Source: Candidatus Heimdallarchaeota archaeon
GTDB taxonomy: Archaea > Asgardarchaeota > Heimdallarchaeia > Hodarchaeales > Hodarchaeaceae
Direction of reading: 5' to 3'
Length of the DNA stretch: 32,562 nt
Assembly: GCA_019057635.1 (NCBI GenBank)
Contig: DXJL01000172.1
Location: 1 to 32,562 of the forward strand
Part shown: piece after piece, positions 13,102-20,615 of the stretch
Layout: every line of letters starts with the position of its first letter
Position numbering within the stretch: the stretch's first letter is position 1
Made by a program: the position numbers and the translations under genes
Notes under the pieces: model-generated
Databases searched by the model: none
What the model was told of the DNA's origin: nothing
Seen by the model: the letters and a program-made list of their open reading frames with translations, nothing else

Positions 13102-14964
13102 ATGAAAAATCACAAAAAATTGCTTTTAATCCTTCTCCTTTTACCGATGTTATTAACAACTATTCCTCAAGCCATGGCTCCTGATGATCTTGTATATTTC
13201 CAAGATTTTGAAGTAGATAATGGAACCTGGACTGTTATGAACGGTACATGGGATTTTCTTGATAATAGTCTTAATGGCATTAGTACAAATGAAATGTGGG
13301 ATGATATAGTATTAGACGATACGATCTTCAATATGAGTGAATATACAGTAATCTTTGATGTAAATTTGTTGTCAGGGTATGGAGAAGAACAGTTTCATTT
13401 CATTTTCAACTATTACTCTGGATATGCAGTAATGGAATTAGGATCAACATCGGGATACTCGCACTATATTGATTCTTATGGAGGTTTATATGATTTTGAC
13501 TATCAATTTCCAACGGACAAATGGGCCATTGTACATATGGTTGTAGCTGGTGGACAACTTGATCTCTGGGTAAATGGAGAACCAGTTATCTCAAGTATGA
13601 TGATGAATGTTCCTAATTTAGAGGATGTCGGTTTTGGGTTATATTATAACTCCTCTGCACGATTTGACAATATTCATGTATATACAGGATATCATGCGCC
13701 TCCAGATCAGCCAACTGATGAGACTATTTACTATGATGACTTTGCCAGCTATAATCTTGATCCTTATGTCTGGTATGGAGGACCAGAAGGAAATTGGGAT
13801 ATTGAGAATGAATGGTTGCGTGGATATTATTTCAATAATGTTTCTTCAGAAAGTGGTTGGTTAACAACATCTGGTTTAGAAATTCATGAAGACTTGTACA
13901 GTTACACCATTGAGGTTGATTATGATATTCACAGTGCAAATGGAGATATATTGTTACTTGGATGGCGATTCAATAGTGGTGCAGATGTTCAGTATGTTCG
14001 CTATAGCTATCAGAGAAATGTTCTTGAGTTTGGAGCTCAAAATGAGGTAGGCGATAAATCTACTTTTTATTCCATGCCAATGGAATCACAACTAACATGG
14101 GGACGTTTAATCGTGGCAGTTGCCGTAGAAAGTGACAAACAGATAACTCAGATATTTCTTCAAGAAGAAGAGCTAGAACCCTATATAATTTTCACAAATG
14201 ATGATTTTGGCGTCTTTAAATGTGGAAATATTGGCTTTGGTTTTGATAACCAAGAAATTAACATGGAAACCTTAGTTTTTTGGGATAATATTTGGATTAG
14301 AAAGGGATTTTATCCACCAAAAATCGATGAAAAACCTGATGAGAGCTTTACTCAAGAGGACTTTTCAATTTCAGTTGGCGACACTTTCATCTATAGTTTA
14401 ACTGAATATAGTGGTGCATCGACTGAAGTTGATTTAACAGGATGGTTTCGTAATAAAAACACAGAAGAAAGCATCCCGCTATCTTTAGCTCAGGGAGATC
14501 AACTCAAACTGATAATGTTTGATTTTGTTGAATGGGGTATAGAAGTTGAAATACACAAAAATACAGATGATTATATAGGAAACGGAATTAATAACTTCCT
14601 TTTTCTCCCAATTTATGGAAATCTGTCCAACTTCAAAATGTTCGATAATACTAATTTAGTTGAAGAAAGTGATTATTATCGACTAACATGGAATTATAAT
14701 GAAACTCAACCTTCTGATGACGGAGTTCTCGAATTTCAGTGGAATAAACAAACTGGTGTACTTGAAAAGCTTGAATTAATATCTGGTTCCATTTCTACTA
14801 ATGGCTCTGAAATATCAATCTTCAAATTTGAGCTTATGGAGTCATTCACTGGAGAAACAACTGATGGTACCACCATTCCAAGTCTCTCACCTGGATGGGA
14901 GTTTATCAGCATCATGGGAGTCATTATCTCAGTTCCTATTCTCTCGAGAAGAAAGAGAGTATAA
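13102..14964 (+). CDS. Secreted surface protein with two lectin-like (concanavalin-type) domains
   Basis: The protein has 620 residues, with AAGGAGG at 13082-13088 as a strong ribosome binding site. A signal peptide (MKNHKKLLLILLLLPMLLTT) is followed by two beta-rich domains. They begin with similar phrases, LVYFQDFEVDNGTWTVMNGTWDF at about 30 and IYYDDFASY...GNWDIENEW at about 212, and each closes with a DNIHVYTG or DNIWIRKG strand. This is the look of LamG/DUF1080-type jelly rolls that bind sugars. A third, unassigned beta-rich part follows (about 420-590). The C-terminus, PSLSPGWEFISIMGVIISVP then SRRKR, is a span plus basic tail and may be a sorting-type anchor. The role is probably cell-surface carbohydrate binding. 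Confidence 0.72.
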   Translation: MKNHKKLLLILLLLPMLLTTIPQAMAPDDLVYFQDFEVDNGTWTVMNGTWDFLDNSLNGISTNEMWDDIVLDDTIFNMSEYTVIFDVNLLSGYGEEQFHFIFNYYSGYAVMELGSTSGYSHYIDSYGGLYDFDYQFPTDKWAIVHMVVAGGQLDLWVNGEPVISSMMMNVPNLEDVGFGLYYNSSARFDNIHVYTGYHAPPDQPTDETIYYDDFASYNLDPYVWYGGPEGNWDIENEWLRGYYFNNVSSESGWLTTSGLEIHEDLYSYTIEVDYDIHSANGDILLLGWRFNSGADVQYVRYSYQRNVLEFGAQNEVGDKSTFYSMPMESQLTWGRLIVAVAVESDKQITQIFLQEEELEPYIIFTNDDFGVFKCGNIGFGFDNQEINMETLVFWDNIWIRKGFYPPKIDEKPDESFTQEDFSISVGDTFIYSLTEYSGASTEVDLTGWFRNKNTEESIPLSLAQGDQLKLIMFDFVEWGIEVEIHKNTDDYIGNGINNFLFLPIYGNLSNFKMFDNTNLVEESDYYRLTWNYNETQPSDDGVLEFQWNKQTGVLEKLELISGSISTNGSEISIFKFELMESFTGETTDGTTIPSLSPGWEFISIMGVIISVPILSRRKRV

Positions 14965-14988
14965 AAACTCTCACTTCCCCCTTTTTTT
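14955..14988 (+). terminator. Intrinsic-type terminator after the lectin-like gene
   Basis: GAGAGT (14955-14960) and ACTCTC (14967-14972) pair around a six-base loop that contains the stop codon. Five C and seven T residues follow (14977-14988). Stem plus T-run fits a transcription end. Confidence 0.5.
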
Positions 14989-15226
14989 CTAGATAGCGAG
15001 TTTATATTTTCAGATCTATTTCCCTTGGCTGATAGAAGCATCAGGTAAAATTATTGTCTTTTTCAAATCATTTATGAATAGAGTATCTATCCTCAGTGAA
15101 TACATAATATATTATCTAGTTCAGCTTGAAGATCGTGAAAAAGTATTTTCCATAGCTAGCTAAATCAATCCGAGTGCAAAAAGTAACATCGAGATATCTA
15201 GAACGTGCATTGTTGTAGAATAAAAC

Positions 15227-15234
15227 TTATAAAT
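15227..15234 (+). promoter_or_regulatory. TATA box of the histone gene
   Basis: TTATAAAT sits about 80 bases before the histone start, preceded by an A-rich stretch (AATAAAAC) that could serve as the BRE. The implied leader is about 50 bases. The rest of the gap 14989-15226 shows no open frame or RNA gene that I can recognise. Confidence 0.55.
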
Positions 15235-15309
15235 ATATAGAGGATTATTGTAACCACTGAGTCTATTAAATGACTTAGAACAACTTAATATTGAGAAAAG
15301 GTGAAAAAA

Positions 15310-15513
15310 ATGACTGGATTTGCACGAGCACGTGTAGAAAAACTCATTCGAACCGCAGGCGCTTTTAGAGTATCTGCTGGCGCAATTAACCGCTTGAATG
15401 AGATCTTAACTGACTATGGTATGAACTTAGCCAAATATTCAGTTGAAATTGCACGTCACAATGGACGAAAAACCGTAAAAGAGACAGATGTCATTTTAGC
15501 AGCCGAAAAATAA
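15310..15513 (+). CDS. Archaeal histone (HMf family, tail-less)
   Basis: The protein has 67 residues from ATG 15310; GTG 15301 would add three residues. I prefer the ATG because AAAAGGTG at 15295-15302 then makes a properly spaced ribosome binding site. The chain is a single histone fold: FARARVEKLIRTAGAFRVS, a central helix through LNEILTDYGMNLAKYSVEIA, the loop motif RHNGRKTVK, and the last helix ETDVILAAEK. It has no N- or C-terminal tails. Such proteins dimerise and wrap DNA into extended hypernucleosomes. The gene stands alone with its own promoter and terminators, suggesting strong independent expression. Confidence 0.96.
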   Translation: MTGFARARVEKLIRTAGAFRVSAGAINRLNEILTDYGMNLAKYSVEIARHNGRKTVKETDVILAAEK

Positions 15514-15570
15514 ATTTTTTTTGGCTCTACTTGATATTTTGTCCTCTTAATTCTTTTTTTTTTTTTTTTT
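15501..15570 (+). terminator. Histone gene terminator region
   Basis: AGCC (15501-15504) and GGCT (15523-15526) bracket A5 and T8 tracts that can also pair, forming a hairpin across the stop codon. A run of 17 T follows at 15554-15570. T-tracts are the main archaeal termination signal, and two in succession fit a highly transcribed gene. Confidence 0.6.
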
Positions 15571-15630
15571 ATATTATAGTGTTTAATACTGGAATCGTTT
15601 GTCCAACTTCCCTTCCTCTAGTTAGTTGAG

Positions 15631-15926
15631 ATGCTTGAATATAAAACTAAACTTGTGGACATGATAGTAATTCGCGTGAACGAGGCGTATACCTCCCAGA
15701 AGTGTAGTAGGTGTGGCCACATAGATAAAAAGAATCGCAATCACGTGGTTCCTTTTACTGTCTACGGTGTGGAATTCATTTGAATGTTGATAGTAATGTC
15801 GCGTGCAATATTCTTCACCGATTGCGTCCTGATTCCCAAGTAGTCCCCACGGTCAGTAACCCTTCCCTTGTTACTAACCTACCGGATGGTGGATGTGTGA
15901 CTCATCCTGTCCAGAATTCTTTTTAA
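15631..15926 (+). pseudogene. TnpB C-terminal remnant with frameshift
   Basis: From 15631 one frame reads YKTKLVDMIVIRVNEAYTSQ then KCSRCGHIDKKNRN, the first half of the TnpB zinc finger. At about 15748 the homology shifts frame and continues FYCLRCGIHLNVDSNVACNI and LHR, the second half with the RuvC-III aspartate (D in NVDSNVA). It then ends LPDGGCVTHPVQNSF at TAA 15924-15926. The N-terminal two thirds are missing. The remnant is therefore dead. The last 70 codons and the right end recur at 24585-24680. Confidence 0.88.
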
Positions 15927-15953
15927 AGAGTTGTCTGACAAATTTAGCCATAA
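15858..15953 (+). repeat. Insertion-sequence right end, copy 2
   Basis: About 95 bases from AACCCTTCCCTTGTTACTAA through GTTGTCTGACAAATTTAGCC closely match 24585-24680. The repeat covers the last codons of tnpB plus the right-end motif. In IS605-like elements this area also encodes the guide (omega/reRNA) scaffold. No other recognisable feature is seen from 15954 to 16188. Confidence 0.7.
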
Positions 15954-16188
15954 TCCCTTACATAAACTGAGTGACCATAAGAAATGATTATTTAAAAGAG
16001 AATTTCTTCAGGTTAAACACGCCAAGTATGCCCGTTGTAACTTTGAAATAGGAAATTATCATAGTAAATCTTAATAAAGGGCCATATAGAGGCTTCTGTT
16101 ACATTAATATCCGAAAAATCTGAAAATTTCCACTATTTAGAGTCATGGATACCAAATTTAAATCTGAATTCTGAAGAAGGAAAATACT

Positions 16189-16911
16189 ATGCGGAAAAAA
16201 AAGACAGATTATAGTCTAAGAAACTTAAGTTCCAAACTAATAGGAGGGAAGCCGAATGAAGAGAAAGGGGGGCAGTATGCCTTCAAGAAAGAAGGATTTA
16301 CACTTCGGTTTCATCGCAATATTTCAAACCAGATTATAAAAGTCATTGATCCATTTTCTTTCATAACTCCAAATCGAATTACGTGGTTTGGTTTTCTTCT
16401 TGCAGTACTCAGCGCTTTGATTTTGGCCTTGTCAGGGGATAATTTTGTCTGGCTGCTACTAGCAAGTATCATTTACTGGGTTTCAGCAATCATGGATTGT
16501 GTAGATGGTCAACTTGCACGGAACAGAGGAATCTGTAGTAAGACAGGTGAATGGTTAGATTTCGTCCTAGAAGGGGGAAAAGGTATTTTCTTATGGATGG
16601 CAATAGGTTTTAACATAACTATAACAAAAACAGAGTTAATGGGTTTTAATGTATGGTTTCTCGTTGCTGTTGCACTAGGATTTCTTGGTTTCCTTAGTGT
16701 TATATCTATTTACTCTAGCTGGTTATTTGAGGAAGCACAACCTGTTTCACATGATCATGTTTACGTGATTATGTTGATGATGATTTTTCATCTAGTAGAA
16801 CCAGCCCTCATACTATTTGACATAGCAATCATTTTAGTTGTTTTCTATACTCTGATTGAGAAAACTTTTCTATTCGCCCACGAAGAATCTGAAACTGAAG
16901 TAACTGAATGA
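16189..16911 (+). CDS. CDP-alcohol phosphatidyltransferase family membrane enzyme
   Basis: The protein has 240 residues with about six membrane segments. The family motif D-x2-D-G-x2-A-R-x8-G-x3-D-x3-D appears as D103-CV-D106-G107-QL-A110-R111-x8-G120-x3-D124-x3-E128. Every position is kept except the last aspartate, which is glutamate. That residue is described as the catalytic base in this family, so the change is notable although conservative. Members move a phosphoalcohol from a CDP-activated lipid or polyol to an alcohol acceptor, for example inositol, serine or glycerol phosphate. The 45-residue basic N-terminal part is longer than usual. A role in archaeal phospholipid headgroup synthesis is the most likely reading. 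Confidence 0.85.
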   Translation: MRKKKTDYSLRNLSSKLIGGKPNEEKGGQYAFKKEGFTLRFHRNISNQIIKVIDPFSFITPNRITWFGFLLAVLSALILALSGDNFVWLLLASIIYWVSAIMDCVDGQLARNRGICSKTGEWLDFVLEGGKGIFLWMAIGFNITITKTELMGFNVWFLVAVALGFLGFLSVISIYSSWLFEEAQPVSHDHVYVIMLMMIFHLVEPALILFDIAIILVVFYTLIEKTFLFAHEESETEVTE

Positions 16912-17001
16912 GTAAAATCGAAAGTTTTTTATCGCAGGCGAGAGTCCAATGATTCCACAAAGATAATTTCTTTTATCACAAGAAATATTAGGTGAATATT
17001 G

Positions 17002-17688
17002 ATGAATTTTCAAAATTGGAGACGTGGCGCGTTTATACTTGTTTTTCTTGGAGCTGGTATATATATTATCTTAACACTAGCAGCAATGCTTATATATCCG
17101 GGAGGTACATATACGAACCCTGATGCATCAGGTTATTCATTTTTAAATAATTTTTTTAGTGATTTAGGCCGAACAATGGCGCATTCAGGTAAATCGAATA
17201 CCATTGCATGGTTTCTATTTACAGCTTCCATCTTCACAATTGGAATCGTCATGATACTATTTTACGCTGCATGGATCAGTTTGTTTCAAGATGAGGCTTC
17301 AACTTATCGATTATCCCAGGTGGGATCAATTTTTGGCATAATTGCCGCCATAGGATTTATTGGAGTTGGATTAACCCCAGCGGATTTATTACTAGATCTT
17401 CATATTTTTTCTGTACGAATAGGGTTTATTTCTACCTTTATTGCAGCAATTATCTATTCAATTGTTTTGTATAAGCAACCAACTTATCCACGTGTATATT
17501 TGTATACATTACTCACATTTGCAGGCATTTCTTTCCTATATATCATTCTATTGTTTTTCGGACCTTCTGCAGAGACATCTGAAGGATTGTTCATTCAAGT
17601 CGTGGGGCAGAAAATGATTGTCTATATTATGGTAGTTGTATTTTCCATCCAAGGGTATGGCGCTTTGAATATCTCCACTTCCACATGA
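17002..17688 (+). CDS. Six-pass membrane protein, DUF998-like
   Basis: The frame has 228 codons from ATG 17002 with GGTG at 16991; TTG 16999 would add one residue. Six hydrophobic spans are spread over the chain. The loop after the first span reads YPGGTYTNPDASGYSFLNNF followed by FSDLGRTMAHSGKSNT. A similar phrase recurs in archaeal and bacterial membrane proteins of the DUF998-like group, whose function is unknown. It follows the phosphatidyltransferase by about 90 bases on the same strand, but no functional tie is evident. Confidence 0.65.
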   Translation: MNFQNWRRGAFILVFLGAGIYIILTLAAMLIYPGGTYTNPDASGYSFLNNFFSDLGRTMAHSGKSNTIAWFLFTASIFTIGIVMILFYAAWISLFQDEASTYRLSQVGSIFGIIAAIGFIGVGLTPADLLLDLHIFSVRIGFISTFIAAIIYSIVLYKQPTYPRVYLYTLLTFAGISFLYIILLFFGPSAETSEGLFIQVVGQKMIVYIMVVVFSIQGYGALNISTST

Positions 17689-17702
17689 AATGAGATAGTT
17701 TT

Positions 17703-18339
17703 CTATCTAGTTAGGAGCTTGAAGGCCATTTCTGATCCATAACCTTGTTGATAAGCCATAGAAATCCATAGCATTCCCAATAGTTCTAGGTAGCGTGCTT
17801 GGGTCAAGGGTCCGACATCTACAACATTGAATCCTAAATCGTTTGCAAGCTCACCCACCACTTCCTTTGAGCTTGCATCATCTCCACAAATAAATGCATC
17901 TGCACATATTCCATTGAAGTCTAAGTTTCCCAAAGTACCCATACCAATACTGTTGAATGCTTTGACGACATGAGCTTGTGGGAATAATCGTGTAATTTCC
18001 TCTGCTGCAGAAGTGCTCAAACCTACTGATAATCCCTTCAATTCTGGTAGAACAGGATTTGTACAGTCAATAATAATTTTATCGGAGAGGTCTCCAAGTT
18101 GACGAGCTACTTCATCTATACTGGAATACGGAATTGCTAATACAATTATCTCTGAATAGTCACCTATTTCATTAACAGGTCTTCCGTGAATTTTAAACGG
18201 ATATTTTTTCTTTTAGTTTTAGAAAATTTGGATTCTGTTTATTATGTAAACCATAGCGTATTTCACGGCCTTTTTCTACCTATTGTTGACCTAAGATTTT
18301 GTCAACATTACCTACACCAATAATACTTATTTGTTTCAT
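17703..18339 (-). pseudogene. F420-dependent NADP oxidoreductase-like pseudogene (at least two frameshifts)
   Basis: From ATG 18339 the minus strand reads MKQISIIGVGNVDKILGQQ, a Rossmann GxGxxG-like start, and stops. Homology continues in a second frame (VEKGREIRYGLHNKQNPNFL). It then moves into a third with IHGRPVNEIGDYSEIIVLAI, DLSDKIIIDCTNPV, HVVKAFNSIG and, near the end, LELLGMLWISMAYQ. The joined product of about 212 residues equals a full-length F420-dependent NADP reductase (Fno/NPDH family). The lesions are frame changes and an in-frame stop, not deletions, so inactivation may be recent. Sequencing or assembly error in AT-rich homopolymers is the alternative. Confidence 0.82.
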
Positions 18340-18669
18340 AGTGACTGCAAGTAGCGAGGAGTACAAATACGTACTTCTGAGGATTTCGGAAAAACGAAAA
18401 AAAGCCATTTATTCCTACATAGGCGATGATATCCTCCTCAGATGCGATGAAAGATTGAATAAATATTTTTAAAGTTACATCTGGATTGAAAAATTGACAC
18501 CAATTCTTTGTTATTCATAACTATTTAGAAATCCAAAGAATTAATCGAAAATTCATTGAATCCTTAAGGTAATTGGACTGTAAATACAAAAGAGGGTTGT
18601 TTGGTTACCTTTAAGTTTACAAATATAAATCACTAAGCAGTTTTCATAAAATAAACTGTAATTTATGAG
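18340..18669 (+). other. Intergenic region with likely promoter
   Basis: No open frame or RNA gene is recognised in these 330 AT-rich bases. AATATAAAT near 18620 could be the TATA box of the downstream CoA-binding gene, about 45-50 bases before its ATG. Confidence 0.35.
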
Positions 18670-19158
18670 ATGAGTAGTATGGTTGAAATAGATCACGGAT
18701 TTACCACAGATATGAAATATGCGATTGTAGGAACATTTACTGGAGGACTATCCAGCAAAGGATTTCGACTTTTCAAATCAGGGTCGGAAGACTCTTGGTA
18801 TTGTGTTAATAAGGTTTATCCTGTTGTTGAAGATAAAGAATCAGTAGAAGGTGAACCTACTTATCCTACACTAAAATCTCTTCCTGAACCAGTAGATGTA
18901 GTCATCGTAGTCCACAAGAAAGAGTTAACAACTGAGGTTGTGAAAGAAGCGGCCAATTTAAATCCAAAACCAGCAATCTGGTTTATGCCAGGAACGATTT
19001 CAAAAGAGAGTATTGCGATCTGTGATAATAATGGAATGAGCTATGGGTCATCTTGTATGATGGGTCATAGAAAAATACCCGGACTTAAACGATTTGTAAA
19101 TATTCATTTTTTCCATTCTAAAGTCAGTGGGATGAATCGCATTCCTAAACAATGTTAA
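18670..19158 (+). CDS. CoA-binding domain protein (YccU/CoA_binding_2 family)
   Basis: The protein has 162 residues. It reads as a single Rossmann-type CoA-binding domain: YAIVGTFTGGLSSKGFRLFK, CVNKVYPVVEDKESVEGEPT and YPTLKSLPEPVDVVIVVHKK, then VVKEAANLNPKPAIWFMPGT, and a Cys-containing end (GSSCMMGHRKIPG). This is the usual order of stand-alone CoA_binding_2 proteins, related to the N-terminal domain of ADP-forming acyl-CoA synthetases. They bind CoA or a nucleotide and probably regulate, and have no known catalysis. The chain seems complete. Confidence 0.85.
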   Translation: MSSMVEIDHGFTTDMKYAIVGTFTGGLSSKGFRLFKSGSEDSWYCVNKVYPVVEDKESVEGEPTYPTLKSLPEPVDVVIVVHKKELTTEVVKEAANLNPKPAIWFMPGTISKESIAICDNNGMSYGSSCMMGHRKIPGLKRFVNIHFFHSKVSGMNRIPKQC

Positions 19159-19376
19159 TAAATGATTCTCGTAGGAGAAAATGACTTGACAACCCCTTTT
19201 TTTTGAAACGAAACCGTGACATTCTTCATTTCCTCAACCAAATAAGTATGACACTCATCCAAATAATGTGTCTTATTCCGATAGCTGGGTACGTTATAAA
19301 CTAGGAGCGTAAGGGGGTACTTGAAAGTGACCACCCTCTTTTGTGGAGAAATTATCTCAACATAGGTTGGAGTTGA

Positions 19377-19814
19377 AAACCCATTCCCCCTTCGAAGTAT
19401 ACCAAGAAACTTCCGATTCGTGACATTTACGTAATCCATGAATCAGGTTTATGTTTGGTATCGAGGCACTATTTTACTGGGGATTCAGAGCCAAATATGA
19501 TCAGTGGATTTCTTATCGCTATGGCGAACTTTGCTGAAAGAATCATGGGAGAAGCAATTCAAGAAATAAAACTCGATCAACATCTAATAATCTATAAAAT
19601 TATTAGACCTATTCTTGTAGCAATTGTTACAAATCCACAACGTGTAACTAAACGAAAATTAAACATGTTAATGAAAGTGATCTTGACCCAGTTTTTTGAA
19701 GAATATGCAGGGTATCTCCAAGAAGGATTAATTGAACCTAGTATATTTTCTGAATTCGAGGGTTCCCTTGATAATATGCTAAAAGTTTGTTTTGCCATGA
19801 AACAAATAAAATAG
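19377..19814 (+). CDS. Roadblock/longin-like domain protein with no canonical start
   Basis: The frame opens after TGA 19374-19376 and contains IRDIYVIHESGLCLVSRHYF, SGFLIAMANFAERIMG, EIKLDQHLIIYKI and RPILVAIV, then a long helical end. Asgard genomes carry many small proteins of this pattern, a strand-turn-strand start (IHESGLCLVSR) followed by an SGFL helix, related to Roadblock/longin folds that partner small GTPases. The first ATG/GTG/TTG in frame is TTG 19455, inside the second strand, so a start there would lose the first strand. Either an ATT start (19416) is used, or the 5' end was lost. I see no ribosome binding site. Family confidence is moderate; whether it is functional is uncertain. 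Confidence 0.6.
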   Translation, partial: KPIPPSKYTKKLPIRDIYVIHESGLCLVSRHYFTGDSEPNMISGFLIAMANFAERIMGEAIQEIKLDQHLIIYKIIRPILVAIVTNPQRVTKRKLNMLMKVILTQFFEEYAGYLQEGLIEPSIFSEFEGSLDNMLKVCFAMKQIK

Positions 19815-19834
19815 CGAAAAATGCTAATTTTTAT

Positions 19835-20134
19835 CTAAGCTGCTAATGAATCTAACAAACTGATTATAGCAATTAGAATCCCCACAATAAATACTCCAGT
19901 CCAAGCTAATAACTTGACAACGTTATCTCCTAATCCTACTGGAAGATATGGAGTGAAAAAAGGTATATTTTTAACTGCTAGCAATACCATTGCTATAGCT
20001 AATAAGATAATTGCTCCTAATATTGCTAATAAAGAAATTGCATAAAGAGGATTGTCCTTGTTGAGTGTTCCTGGCATTATCATCAATGTAATTGCTACTA
20101 AAACAACGTAAAGGATTGATTCTTTTTCTTCCAT
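19835..20134 (-). CDS. Small membrane protein, three spans
   Basis: The frame has 99 codons starting at ATG, after a short charged MEEKES. Hydrophobic segments fall at about residues 8-25, 31-53 and 70-95, with a short polar NKDNPLY turn between the first two. No family is recognised. It is transcribed away from the metalloprotease gene and may follow the truncated calcium-repeat fragment on the same strand, with a 27-base gap. Confidence 0.55.
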   Translation of the reverse strand: MEEKESILYVVLVAITLMIMPGTLNKDNPLYAISLLAILGAIILLAIAMVLLAVKNIPFFTPYLPVGLGDNVVKLLAWTGVFIVGILIAIISLLDSLAA

Positions 20135-20161
20135 TTTTTCACACCTTATGTAAGTTGAATT

Positions 20162-20476
20162 TCATATGAGATTGATCTGTCTAGAAGATTTACTTAAAAT
20201 AAATTCAATCTTATTTTTTCCATATCGCTTAATACCTTTCTGCCAAAGATCTTGTGAATAAGCTATGACTCTTTTTCTGAAATATATAGCTAACGCAAGA
20301 AGAATCACACTTGGAATTCCAATCATACCTATATACAAATTCGGGATACTTGAGTTTAAAGGAGCTGGATCATCACCACCCGACCAGCCATCATTATCTG
20401 TGTCAGAATCTAGAGGATCAGTTCCAATAGAAAATTCTTCTGAATCATTCAAACCGTTTGTGTTCGGTACTATACA
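20162..20476 (-). pseudogene. C-terminal fragment of a calcium-repeat surface protein
   Basis: The minus-strand frame is open from 20476, just after a TAG, and begins mid-repeat: PNTNGLNDSEEFSIGTDPLD, then SDTDNDGWSGGDDPAPLNS. This is the thrombospondin type-3/dockerin-like calcium-binding pattern usually found in long arrays. A membrane span (residues about 36-58 counted from TTG 20452) and a basic cytoplasmic tail (RKRVIAYSQDLW...) follow. With no signal peptide and only one repeat, it looks like the 3' stump of a larger anchored surface protein. TTG 20452 could allow translation of 96 residues. Truncation is inferred; the repeat motif is seen. Confidence 0.6.
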
Positions 20477-20615
20477 CTAATTCCCTTATAAGATCCGATA
20501 AAAATACAAGCGATAAAGTCTAAAAAAAAGGAATCCCTTAGGAATATTTATTCTCAAAATCCTCCATTAAAAGCTTTATAAAGGATGATCTTCCCTAAAA
20601 GAGGTTGATTTTGGA

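Noticed and set aside
19155..19439. 94-codon minus-strand open frame
   Set aside because: No recognisable family. Its first 21 codons lie opposite the Roadblock-like coding sequence; it may be chance or an eroded fragment.
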